From the NCBI RefSeq assembly GCF_001294535.1, contig NZ_LGIC01000020.1, forward strand, positions 1 through 64,000: a DNA stretch of 64,000 nt. Direction: 5' to 3'. Position 1 is the first letter of the stretch. Every line of letters begins with the position of its first letter. The notes beneath the pieces are model-generated. The model ran no database searches. It saw only the letters and a list, made by a program, of their open reading frames with translations, and was not told the DNA's origin. Below, one piece after another: positions 55,267 through 63,985 of this stretch. This DNA comes from Cypionkella psychrotolerans. Its GTDB lineage: Bacteria > Pseudomonadota > Alphaproteobacteria > Rhodobacterales > Rhodobacteraceae. Made by a program: the position numbers and the translations under genes.

Positions 55267-58200
55267 ATGAGCGACCAAACACCGGCCAGCGACGTGAAGG
55301 CGGCCAATGTCTCTACGGACGCAAACGGAATTGATGCCCTGACCGGACCCATCCATTCCTCTGCCGACGCGTCGCGCCAACACTGCCTGCTGTCAAACGG
55401 GACGTATAGTGTGATGCTGTCGAACAGCGGTTCCGGTTTCAGCCGCTGGCGCGATCTGTCTGTGACGCGCTGGCGCGAGGATGCCACCCGCGATTGCTGG
55501 GGCAGTTATCTGCTGCTGCGCGATGAGGACAGCGGCGCGGTGTGGTCGGCCACCCGGCAACCAATGGGTGCCGCGACGCCGGATATCGTGGTGAATTTCA
55601 GCCCCGGTCTGGCCCGATTTGTACGCCGCGACGACACGCTTGACAGCACGCTGGAAATCGCCGTGGCGGGCGACGCCGATATCGAATTGCGCCGCCTTAC
55701 TTTACGCAATCATGGCGACAAGCAGCGCACCCTGTCAGTGACTTCTTACAGCGAATTGGTGGTCGGTCCGGCTGGTCCCGACAACGCCCATCCGGCGTTC
55801 TCTAAGATGTTCGTGCAAACGGAATGGGATGCACGTCTTGGCGTGTTGCTGGCCACCCGGCGGCAGCGCGCGGACGACGAGCCGGCCATCTGGGCCGCTC
55901 AGGCGATGCAAATCGAAGGCCAGCCGACCGACCGTGCGCATGAATACGAAACTGATCGTGCGCGTTTTCTTGGCCGCTGCCACACGTTGCGTGATGCGCA
56001 GGCGATGCAGCCGGGTGCCGCCTTGTCCAACACCACGGGCTACGTGCTCGATCCGATCTTCAGCTTGCGCAAAAGTATCACGCTCACATCCGGTGCCAGC
56101 ATAAGGCTGTTGCTGTGGACGCAACTGGCCGACACGCGAGAGGGCGCACTGGCGTTGACCGCCCAGTTGGACAACGCGAACGCCGCTGGGAAATTATTCG
56201 CCGGTGCCGCAGGTTTCGCCATGGCAGAACAGGCACGTCTTGACATCGACGCGCAGCAGGCCGCAGGTTTTGCGCAATGGCTGAGCGCGGTGCTGATCAG
56301 CGATCCGCGCCAACGCGCACCCGCCGACGTGTTGGCACGTGGTCGCGGCGGGCCGCCGACGCTTTGGGCCGCTGGCATTTCCGGGGATCGCCCGATTGTG
56401 CTGCTGCGCCTTGACAACCCGGCCGAACTGTCGCGCGTGCAGGACCTGCTGTTGGCGCAGAGCGACTGGCGCAGCAAACGGCTGGGCGTCGATGTGGTGC
56501 TGTTGAACACCGCAACCGGCACCGCTGGCGACGTCCTGCACAGCACGCTGGAGTCGCTGGTGAAGGCCCAAGAGGCGCTGCTGAACGCCGATACCACGGC
56601 GGTCAAGGCCGAACTGATCGTATTGCGCGACGACGCGATCAGCGACGATTTGCGCGACGGCTTGCTAACGCAGGCCCGCGTCGTGCTGGGCAACAATGAC
56701 CATTCGGATACCGGCCCCGTTGCCGCGCCGATCACGGGCGAGGCCATGTGCGCCAGTACGCCCGCACAGGCCGCCAGCGCTTCGGATGGCCCGCTGGAAT
56801 TTTCCAACGGCAGCGGTGGGTTCAGCGATGCGGGTCGCGCGTATCACATTCATCTCGACGACGATTCCTGCACACCGGCACCGTGGATCAATGTGATCGC
56901 CAATCCTGCGTTCGGCTTTATCGTATCGGCAGAGGGCGGCGGTTACACGTGGTCGATTAACAGTCAGCAAAATCCAATCACGCCTTGGCCGAACGATCCG
57001 ATCAGCGACATGCCGCATGAGACGCTATATCTACGCGACGAAGACAGTGGCGAAGTGTGGAGCGCAACCGCCCTGCCGATCCGCGTCCCCGGCGCGACCT
57101 ACCAGATCACACATGGCAAGGGTTTCAGCAGGTTCATCAACGATGCTCACGGCATCGCGCTGGAGCTGACGATGTGCGTGCCGACCGCAGATCCGGTCAA
57201 GCTGTCACGGCTGCGTCTGTGCAACCGTTCGACGGATACACGGCACCTGTCGATCACCGGATATGTTGAATGGGCGCTTGGGGCTAACGGCACCACGCCG
57301 GGGCCGTTCGTAATCACCTCAAGCGATGAGCAGACGGGTGCACTGTTCGCACGCAATCCGTGGCGCAGCGATTTTGGCAGACGGGTCGCGTTCGCCGATC
57401 TTGCGGGCCAGCAACAATCGATGACCGGCAATCGCGGTGAATTTTTGGGACCGTTCGGCGCGATCGACCGGCCTGCCGCGCTGCAAGACAACACGCCGCT
57501 GTCGGGTCGCCTTGGCGCAGGTCTTGATCCGTGCGGTGCCCTGCAGACGCGGATCGAACTGCCGCCCAATACGCAGATCGACCTCGTCTTCCTGCTTGGC
57601 GATGCCGCTACCGAAGCCGAGGCGCAGAAATTGGTCGTGAAATACCGCGCGGCCGATATGGAGTGGGTCCTCGGCGACGTCGCAGCCCAGTGGAACGGTC
57701 TGCTTGATGTCGTGCAGGTCCGCACGCCGGATCGGGCGATGGACATCATGCTCAACGACTGGCTGCTGTATCAGGTGCTGAGCAGCCGCGTCTGGGCGCG
57801 GACCGCCTATTATCAGGCAAGTGGGGCATACGGTTTTCGCGATCAGTTGCAGGACGTGATGGCGCTGTGTATCAGTCGGCCCGATCTTGCCCGCGAACAT
57901 CTGCTGCGCGCAGCCGGTCGCCAGTTTGCCGAAGGCGACGTGCAGCACTGGTGGTTGCCGCCAGCCGGTCAGGGCATCCGAACCAGGATTGCCGACGACC
58001 GCGTCTGGCTTGCCTACGTTGCCATGCATTATGTCGACGTGACGGGCGATGCTGCGGTGCTGGACGCAGCACTGCCGTTCCTGACCGGCCAGACCATTCC
58101 CGACGGTGCCACCGATGCATTCTTCCAGCCGGGCGAGTCTGACCAGACCGTCAGCGTTTATGAACACTGCGCCCGGGCGCTCGACTCCAGCCTGACCAGC

Positions 58201-59217
58201 GGCACGCACGGCCTGCCGCTAATCCAGACCGGCGACTGGAACGATGGCATGAACAGCGTCGGCGAAAAGGGTCGCGGCGAAAGCAGTTGGCTGGCGTGGC
58301 ATTTGTTGGCCGCCATTGCGGCGTTCGCGCCCTGTGCCGACCAGCGCGGCGATACCGAACGCAGCCGACGCTGGCGCGACTACGCCGCCGACATGCGCTT
58401 GGCCCTAGAACAGGCGTGGGACGGTGAATGGTATCGCCGGGGCTATTACGACAACGGCGCCCCACTGGGCTCGCACGAAAGCGACGAATGCCAGATCGAC
58501 AGCATCGCCCAATCGTGGAGCGTGCTTGCAGGTGCTGCAAACCCGCAACATGGCGCACAGGCGATGGGATCGGTTGATCGCCTGCTGGTCGACCATCGGC
58601 ACAAGGTCGCCAAACTATTCACCCCGCCGTTTGACGGCGGCGCGCAAAACCCAGGCTACATCAAAGGCTATCCGCCGGGCATCCGCGAAAATGGCGGCCA
58701 ATACACGCATGGCGCGACCTGGTCGGTCTTTGCCTGGGCCAAACTCGGTGACGGCGATCGTGCAGGTGCGATGTTCGATCTGCTCAACCCGATCCACCAC
58801 AGCGACAGTGCCGACGCCGTGGCACGCTACAAGGTGGAACCCTACGCCGCCTGCGCCGATGTCTATTCAGTCGCGCCGCACGTCGGTCGCGGTGGCTGGA
58901 CCTGGTACACAGGTTCCGCCGCGTGGTTGTATCGCGCCGGGCTCGAAGCGGTGCTTGGCTTTCAGTTGCTCGGCGATCGGCTGCTCATCGATCCGTGCAT
59001 CCCGAAATCCTGGCCCGGCTTTCAGATCACCTATCAGCGGCGCGGGCTTCAGCATGCCGTCACCCGATACGTCATAACGGTGGAAAACCCGGACCATGTC
59101 TGCCACGGTGTCACTCGCTTGGAACTCGACGGTAAGGTCATCGCCGCCACAGGCGGGATTGCTCTGGCGGATGATGGCAAGACCCATGCCCTACGCGTCG
59201 TACTTGGCGAAACCTGA
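55267..59217 (+). CDS. NdvB-like GH94 phosphorylase (beta-1,2-glucan type), no synthase domain
   Basis: 1316 residues. Two related beta-sandwich halves: LLLRDEDSGAVWSATRQPMG near residue 85 and LYLRDEDSGEVWSATALPIR near 590. The (alpha/alpha)6 catalytic barrel follows: YGFRDQLQDVMALCISRPDL, HWWLPPAGQGIRTRIADDRV, LIQTGDWNDGMNSVGEKGRG (general acid Asp, about residue 989), ESDECQIDSIAQSWSV and YKVEPYAACADVYS. This equals the C-terminal half of cyclic beta-1,2-glucan synthases, but the GT84 synthase and membrane domains are absent, so phosphorolysis to glucose 1-phosphate is likely. Cytoplasmic (no signal). Confidence 0.9.
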   Translation: MSDQTPASDVKAANVSTDANGIDALTGPIHSSADASRQHCLLSNGTYSVMLSNSGSGFSRWRDLSVTRWREDATRDCWGSYLLLRDEDSGAVWSATRQPMGAATPDIVVNFSPGLARFVRRDDTLDSTLEIAVAGDADIELRRLTLRNHGDKQRTLSVTSYSELVVGPAGPDNAHPAFSKMFVQTEWDARLGVLLATRRQRADDEPAIWAAQAMQIEGQPTDRAHEYETDRARFLGRCHTLRDAQAMQPGAALSNTTGYVLDPIFSLRKSITLTSGASIRLLLWTQLADTREGALALTAQLDNANAAGKLFAGAAGFAMAEQARLDIDAQQAAGFAQWLSAVLISDPRQRAPADVLARGRGGPPTLWAAGISGDRPIVLLRLDNPAELSRVQDLLLAQSDWRSKRLGVDVVLLNTATGTAGDVLHSTLESLVKAQEALLNADTTAVKAELIVLRDDAISDDLRDGLLTQARVVLGNNDHSDTGPVAAPITGEAMCASTPAQAASASDGPLEFSNGSGGFSDAGRAYHIHLDDDSCTPAPWINVIANPAFGFIVSAEGGGYTWSINSQQNPITPWPNDPISDMPHETLYLRDEDSGEVWSATALPIRVPGATYQITHGKGFSRFINDAHGIALELTMCVPTADPVKLSRLRLCNRSTDTRHLSITGYVEWALGANGTTPGPFVITSSDEQTGALFARNPWRSDFGRRVAFADLAGQQQSMTGNRGEFLGPFGAIDRPAALQDNTPLSGRLGAGLDPCGALQTRIELPPNTQIDLVFLLGDAATEAEAQKLVVKYRAADMEWVLGDVAAQWNGLLDVVQVRTPDRAMDIMLNDWLLYQVLSSRVWARTAYYQASGAYGFRDQLQDVMALCISRPDLAREHLLRAAGRQFAEGDVQHWWLPPAGQGIRTRIADDRVWLAYVAMHYVDVTGDAAVLDAALPFLTGQTIPDGATDAFFQPGESDQTVSVYEHCARALDSSLTSGTHGLPLIQTGDWNDGMNSVGEKGRGESSWLAWHLLAAIAAFAPCADQRGDTERSRRWRDYAADMRLALEQAWDGEWYRRGYYDNGAPLGSHESDECQIDSIAQSWSVLAGAANPQHGAQAMGSVDRLLVDHRHKVAKLFTPPFDGGAQNPGYIKGYPPGIRENGGQYTHGATWSVFAWAKLGDGDRAGAMFDLLNPIHHSDSADAVARYKVEPYAACADVYSVAPHVGRGGWTWYTGSAAWLYRAGLEAVLGFQLLGDRLLIDPCIPKSWPGFQITYQRRGLQHAVTRYVITVENPDHVCHGVTRLELDGKVIAATGGIALADDGKTHALRVVLGET

Positions 59218-59374
59218 AAAGGCGCAGTTCAGCGTGAGCTACGCGGTTGCACCGGTGACGCTGAGAGCTAATTATTTAAGGCGAGAACATGATCGAACCG
59301 AAAGACACGCTTAGTGACCCGCTGTCAGCACACACCTTCACGGAGAGATTCGCGTCGATGTCGGCAGAGGAAGA

Positions 59375-60676
59375 ATGAGTCGCATGATCCGGCCATCTCT
59401 GGATGATGACCTGCTGGAGGGGATCCAGCGGGATACGTTTGCATACCTCATGGACCAGGTGAACCCCAGCAACGGACTGGTACGGGACCGGACCGGAGAA
59501 GGCGCACCGTCCAGCATTGCGGTCGTGGGCTTCGCGCTGGCGGCGTACCCGGTAGGGGTCGAACGTGGATTCTGGTCGCGTGCCGACGCCGTCGCACTGA
59601 CGCTGACGACACTGCGATTTTTCTGGAACAGCCCGCAGGGAACCGAACCGGACGCGACTGGCTACAAAGGGTTCTACTACCACTTTCTGGATATGCAGAC
59701 CGGGCGGCGGGTGTGGGAGTGCGAATTGTCGACCGTCGACACGACGTTTCTGATCGCTGGGATGCTCACCGCCGCGGCTTATTTTGACCAAGAGTTTGTG
59801 GAAGAGATCGAGATCAGAACGCTCGCCGATGCACTTTACCGGCGGGTCGACTGGCGGTGGGCACAGAACGGCAAGGCCACCGTCACTCATGGGTGGAAGC
59901 CAAAAAGCGGTTTTCTGAAATACCGTTGGGAAGGCTATGACGAGGCGCTGCTTCTCTATGTGCTGGGCCTCGGCTCACCCACATTTCCGTTGCCCGAAGA
60001 AAGCTACGCCGCATGGACGTCGACCTATGACTGGACGACGATCTATGACCGCGAATTCCTCTACGCTGGCCCTTTGTTCATCCATCAATTCTCGCATCTG
60101 TGGATCGACTTTCGCGGTATTCAGGACGCGTACATGCGCGACAAGGGGATCGACTATTTCGAGAACAGCAGGCGGGCGACCTACGTGCAGCAGGAATACG
60201 CGGTGCGCAACCCGCATGGTTTCAAGGGGTATGGCAAACTGGCCTGGGGCCTGACTGCCAGCGACGGCCCCGGACCGGGATCGCGCCGGACCGACGGCAA
60301 AAAGCGCAGCTTTTTCGGATACAAGGCGCGCGGCGTGCCCTACGGGCCTGATGATGGGACACTCGCCCCGTGGGGGATTATCGCCTCGTTGCCATTCGCA
60401 CCCGAAATCGCCCTCCCAGCGATCCGGCATTGTCAGGACGTATATCCGCAGACCCGAACCTCCTACGGCTTCGTCGGCAGCTTCAATCCGACCTACCCGT
60501 CTCGAACTGGGGATGCAGTGGGTTGGGTCTGCGAGGAGCATTTTGCGCTCAATCAGGGGCCCAATATCTCGATGATCGAAAACTACCGTTCGGGTTTAGT
60601 CTGGCGGCTGATGCGGGATTGCCCTTATATCGTTGCGGGACTGCGGCGGGCCGGGTTCACGAATGGCTGGCTTTGA
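59375..60676 (+). CDS. GH144-like glucoamylase-domain protein (probable endo-beta-1,2-glucanase)
   Basis: 433 residues, all within the glucoamylase-like (PF10091-type) fold. Signatures: FAYLMDQVNPSNGLVRDRTG, SSIAVVGFALAAYPVGVERG, GFYYHFLDMQTGRRVWECEL, STVDTTFLIAGML, YDEALLLYVLGLGSPTFP and NQGPNISMIENYRSGLVWRL. Characterised members (GH144) are endo-beta-1,2-glucanases, mostly periplasmic; this one has no signal peptide, so it should act in the cytoplasm. Next to an NdvB-like phosphorylase, a beta-1,2-glucan substrate is the best guess. Confidence 0.87.
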   Translation: MSRMIRPSLDDDLLEGIQRDTFAYLMDQVNPSNGLVRDRTGEGAPSSIAVVGFALAAYPVGVERGFWSRADAVALTLTTLRFFWNSPQGTEPDATGYKGFYYHFLDMQTGRRVWECELSTVDTTFLIAGMLTAAAYFDQEFVEEIEIRTLADALYRRVDWRWAQNGKATVTHGWKPKSGFLKYRWEGYDEALLLYVLGLGSPTFPLPEESYAAWTSTYDWTTIYDREFLYAGPLFIHQFSHLWIDFRGIQDAYMRDKGIDYFENSRRATYVQQEYAVRNPHGFKGYGKLAWGLTASDGPGPGSRRTDGKKRSFFGYKARGVPYGPDDGTLAPWGIIASLPFAPEIALPAIRHCQDVYPQTRTSYGFVGSFNPTYPSRTGDAVGWVCEEHFALNQGPNISMIENYRSGLVWRLMRDCPYIVAGLRRAGFTNGWL

Positions 60677-61034
60677 GCGGCCTTTCGAGACTGAGGAGCC
60701 GCAGCTGGAGCGAGTTTGGCGTGTTTGGGCGCATCTGCGTGGAACCCGCCAAGGGTGGCGGTGCGAGCGGAGTTCTGACCAAAGTTTCAGTCAACTTTGT
60801 AACCCACATACGAAGCCCAGCCGATGCTTCGGCCCTATCGGCGAAAACTAAAGCGCCAATTTTCTAACTACCTGACAAGGGGCGTCATTTCGACTGTCCA
60901 ACTCCACCGTCCGTCTCTGCCAAAAGTGACGTAGAATGGATGCAGCCAAGAAACTCTGATCCATATAGCAAGCCAAATTCCGCAGCCGAAACTGGCGAGC
61001 AACGCCAAACCACATACCGCTCGGCAGCCGTCAA
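60677..61034. other. Gene-free stretch between convergent GH144 and Crp/Fnr 2
   Basis: 358 bp with only short overlapping frames. No clear terminator or regulator box; one half-site (CTGAT at 60956) has no matching partner. Confidence 0.5.
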
Positions 61035-61766
61035 CTACCGCAGTAACGGGCCGTAGTCATCCAGATAGGTGCGGTCGAAGTCGGCTACATCCACCAACTT
61101 TTCGAAGTCGTGAATCGTCACCTTGCCTTTCTGAAATGTCAGCAAGCCCTCCTCACGCAACTCACGCAGCACTCGGTTCACATGCACAGCACTAAGGCCA
61201 AGAGCGTCGGCCAGCATGTATTGCGACAACGGGCAGGCGTAACCTTCGACCGTGCCAAGACCAACCAGCTTCAACCGTGCACTGAGTTCAAGGAAGAAAT
61301 GTGCCGTTCGCTCCAGCGCGCTGCGCCGCCCGATGCTGACCAGATGCTCAACCACCATCGCCTCATCGCGCGATGCCGCCCAAAGAACTGCCGTTGCCAA
61401 GCGGGGGGACGAGGCAAAAGCATCAATCAGGTCGCTCGCCAAGACCTCTGACGCCGTAACCGGGGTAATCGGCTCTATATTGTGGTCAGCGGTGTGGAAC
61501 AGAACCGATCGCAAACCCAGAAAGTCGCCCGGAATCTGGAAGTCCACGATCTGGCGTTTGCCATCCCGCATCAGTTTGTAAGAACACACCCAACCGTCCG
61601 AGAGGATATAAGCCGCCTGATCAGTCTGACCTTGGTGCATCAAGTCGCGGCCAGCAACAAAGTTGCGTCGTCGTCGGTGCAAATCGTCAAGCGTTTTCAA
61701 CTCTGCGCTCGACAAGACAACAAAGCTGCCCAATTTGCGGGTCAACGGGCTTTGGACACTTTGCAT
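61035..61766 (-). CDS. Crp/Fnr family regulator 2
   Basis: 243 residues, alignable end to end with regulator 1 (e.g. RQIVDFQIPGDFLGLRSVLF; TAVLWAASRDEAMVVEHLVS; YACPLSQYMLADALGLSAVH). The recognition helix SAVHVNRVLRELREEGL has the same V-H-V-N-R contacts, so both should read the same DNA site. It has no N-terminal Cys cluster. Divergent from paralogue 2 of the GGNSVRRP protein, as regulator 1 is from paralogue 1. Confidence 0.9.
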   Translation of the reverse strand: MQSVQSPLTRKLGSFVVLSSAELKTLDDLHRRRRNFVAGRDLMHQGQTDQAAYILSDGWVCSYKLMRDGKRQIVDFQIPGDFLGLRSVLFHTADHNIEPITPVTASEVLASDLIDAFASSPRLATAVLWAASRDEAMVVEHLVSIGRRSALERTAHFFLELSARLKLVGLGTVEGYACPLSQYMLADALGLSAVHVNRVLRELREEGLLTFQKGKVTIHDFEKLVDVADFDRTYLDDYGPLLR

Positions 61767-61840
61767 TTGACCGCCTTTCGCCGCGTTGCCTGACCTCAGG
61801 GTCTTGAATCAACGTTTGTCAGGCTTTGCAGACAGCAACG

Positions 61841-61854
61841 CTACTTTAGATCAG
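61841..61854. promoter_or_regulatory. CTGAT-type box between Crp/Fnr 2 and paralogue 2
   Basis: On minus: CTGATCTAAAGTAG, differing from the 43924 site by one base. It is 75 bp before the regulator start (61766) and 96 bp before the paralogue start (61950). Confidence 0.7.
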
Positions 61855-61949
61855 TTTTTAGTACCACAAACCTGCGACAGTAGCGATGATTGCTGAAACA
61901 AGGTGGGCGGGCATACTGCGCGTAGCCACGTCATCGCGAGGTTCCCACC

Positions 61950-62231
61950 ATGTCCGGTCCAGAGCACCTGCCAAAGTCAAAGGCTCCCATTGTCGCACCG
62001 CCCCCGGCAGATGTTGCAGCCGCAGCTGCGCTTGCCATCTGCGAATCGCTGCTGCTGGCGCTGAATGATCACAAGATCCTGCCAGAGCGCGAGATCTTAG
62101 GCGTTCTGCGCGACGCGGCTGCCGCCCACAATTACGACCCTGGAGACGATGGGCAGACCGAATTGCACGAAGCGGTCGCAACTTTGATCCACAAGATCAT
62201 CGAAGGCGGTAATTCGGTGCGACGACCTTAA
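61950..62231 (+). CDS. Small GGNSVRRP-tailed protein, paralogue 2
   Basis: 93 residues; gaggttcccacc precedes ATG 61950. A Pro-rich start (HLPKSKAPIVAPPPADVAAA) leads into the same helical core as paralogue 1: CESLLLALNDHKILPEREIL, GVLRDAAAAHNYDPG, LHEAVATLIHKIIEGGNSV, then RRP. No signal or metal motif. Function unknown; the conserved partnership with a Crp/Fnr regulator suggests a regulatory or sensing role. Confidence 0.78.
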   Translation: MSGPEHLPKSKAPIVAPPPADVAAAAALAICESLLLALNDHKILPEREILGVLRDAAAAHNYDPGDDGQTELHEAVATLIHKIIEGGNSVRRP

Positions 62232-62886
62232 CTTGTTCGAGGTGATCTCTGCCATTTGCGACACGGAACGTGCTGCCGGGAAGGGCCTGAGTCCAAACCA
62301 GTTCAATGCCCCGTCAGCCGCCCGCAGTTGAGGCTGCTCCTCCTCCGCTTGCTCGTCGCTGACCCGAGATAAGTCGGCCTGATAAAGATGAAGCTGCGCA
62401 GAAGTGCACGCAAAACACGGAAATCATCCCGGAAGAGTTTGGACATTCTCTTCTGGCCGGCTGAATGTCGCTTGACGCTAGTGCCGGTGCGCCGATATCA
62501 CAGCAGCGTCGATCGGCTAGAGCTTTTCAGACTGCCGAAACTAGATTTCAAGCCAAATGCGGCGCTGATTTTCTTGAGTCAATTCTAGCGGCTGGCCCTG
62601 CGCCGTATCGAAAAAAATCACCGCGCCGAACGGCCCCGCTGATCTGCGTTAGCGACGCAGCGGAGAGCTACCGCTAGGGTAATGTATCTGCTGAAAGATC
62701 TTTGGCGAACAACCTTTATTCGGACAGCGCCGACACGCAGTGCCAGCAAACGACAGTCAGCTTCAGGGCACTTTCGTTACAGACAGTGCGTTGGCAGTCC
62801 TGTGAACATGTCGTACAGCTCACTGGCACTGGGCGTCTCTTCTATCATCGGGTTCTGCCAAAATCCGAGCTTTGGGGGCAACGACC
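62232..62886. other. Largely gene-free stretch
   Basis: 655 bp. Several overlapping short frames on plus, none with a ribosome site or motif. A Crp/Fnr-like box sits at 62639. Confidence 0.5.
62639..62652. promoter_or_regulatory. CTGAT-CTGC-GTTAG box
   Basis: CTGATCTGCGTTAG; on minus this is CTAACGCAGATCAG followed by CG, 13 of 14 identical to 44908. It lies 235 bp before the small ORF at 62887. Confidence 0.55.
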
Positions 62887-63060
62887 ATGGACTGGAACCA
62901 GATCGCACGGAAATGGGACGAGATGTCTCGCCGCCTGCAACCGGCGTCGTCGCTGGCATCCGCCATCCAAGCCAAGCCACTACTGCCTGAACTGGTCAGG
63001 GACGTGGAAGCGCTGTCCAACCCAATCACCCAGACAATCGCTACCGCGCCGGTCGCGTGA
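62887..63060 (+). CDS. Small soluble hypothetical protein
   Basis: 57 residues from ATG 62887 (MDWNQIARKWDEMSRRLQPA), preceded by gggggcaacgacc. Charged, helix-forming N-terminal half, no signal. The MDW...KWDxMxxRLQP opening looks like a conserved small-protein start rather than random sequence, but no family is known. It follows a Crp/Fnr-type box. Confidence 0.45.
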   Translation: MDWNQIARKWDEMSRRLQPASSLASAIQAKPLLPELVRDVEALSNPITQTIATAPVA

Positions 63061-63268
63061 ATCTGCGCCTCGCCGCTTTTCTGAGGATTTAGCTAGATTG
63101 TTGGTTTCGACTCACGCCGGGCCAACCGACGTCATCTTGGCGCGGTGCGTCGCCGATCCGCGAAGAGATGATTGGTTCCGAGCGGCGGGTCCTTCATGTA
63201 ATAAGCTTTGGCCCACCTCAATCCATCGCCCTGCGGCCGCGAAGGGTGCCGAACCTGCCGGTGTCGCT

Positions 63269-63985
63269 TCAGCAAAATGCGGGTGTATCGCTGGTGGAGC
63301 AAGCTTGGCGCAATAGCGCGGCAACCAGATCATCCATGTGCAGGAAGGATTGACGGTGCGAGGTTTCGCCGGAGTAAAGGTGGCTCGCCAGTTGCCGCTC
63401 GAAAATCCGCTGCATCTGATCGGCTAGCGGCGACGAGTGGCACACGTCGTCATAGACTCCGGCCAGCCGCATGATCGCGTCTGGGATCTTGCCATGTTCG
63501 GCACGGGTCAGCGCCTCGGTCCGCACTTTCGATTCAGGATAAGCCCAAGTTGCAACAATCGGCGATTCTTCAGTCAGCACCGCGCCCGGCTGATTGGGTG
63601 CATGCACCAGCATGGTGCTGGAGAAAATGAACTGCTCGACCTCAAAGCCGTCCTGCAACGCACGCAGTAGTCGCTGGGTACCTTTGAAAGTAATTTCCTC
63701 ATATTTCGGATTTGGTTCACCCAGAAAATCGTAGTAGGCAGCCAAATGGATCACCGACGCGATCTTCGAGCCGTGATGCGCCCGCAACATCTTGAGACTC
63801 TCATTCAGGCTGTCGTCAGAGCTGGTATAAACGGCGATACGTACACAATCCGGCGGCGGCGGGGTCGGAGCTTTCTGGTCAAATCCGATCACCTGACCGT
63901 ATTTTCCGGTCAGCCGTTTCATGACTGCGCTGCCGATCCGTCCATTCGAGCGGGTGACGAGGATAAGACCTGATGTGTCGCTCAT
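63269..63985 (-). CDS. NAD-dependent epimerase/dehydratase, C-terminally truncated
   Basis: 238 residues; aggagttaccaat precedes ATG 63985. Extended SDR features: LILVTRSNGRIGSAVMKRLT, VIHLAAYYDFLGEPNPKYEE, FIFSSTMLVHAPN, catalytic YPESK (Tyr-x3-Lys) and MRLAGVYDD. The first Gly of the Rossmann GxxGxxG is Arg (TRSNGRIG), and the protein stops after DDLVAALLRQA, lacking roughly 80 residues of the usual C terminus. The stub at 48220 keeps the Gly. Function of this copy is doubtful. Confidence 0.78.
   Translation of the reverse strand: MSDTSGLILVTRSNGRIGSAVMKRLTGKYGQVIGFDQKAPTPPPPDCVRIAVYTSSDDSLNESLKMLRAHHGSKIASVIHLAAYYDFLGEPNPKYEEITFKGTQRLLRALQDGFEVEQFIFSSTMLVHAPNQPGAVLTEESPIVATWAYPESKVRTEALTRAEHGKIPDAIMRLAGVYDDVCHSSPLADQMQRIFERQLASHLYSGETSHRQSFLHMDDLVAALLRQACSTSDTPAFC

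Noticed and set aside
62388-62588. 66-codon plus-strand frame
   Set aside because: Basic low-complexity start, no ribosome site, overlapping frames of equal quality.
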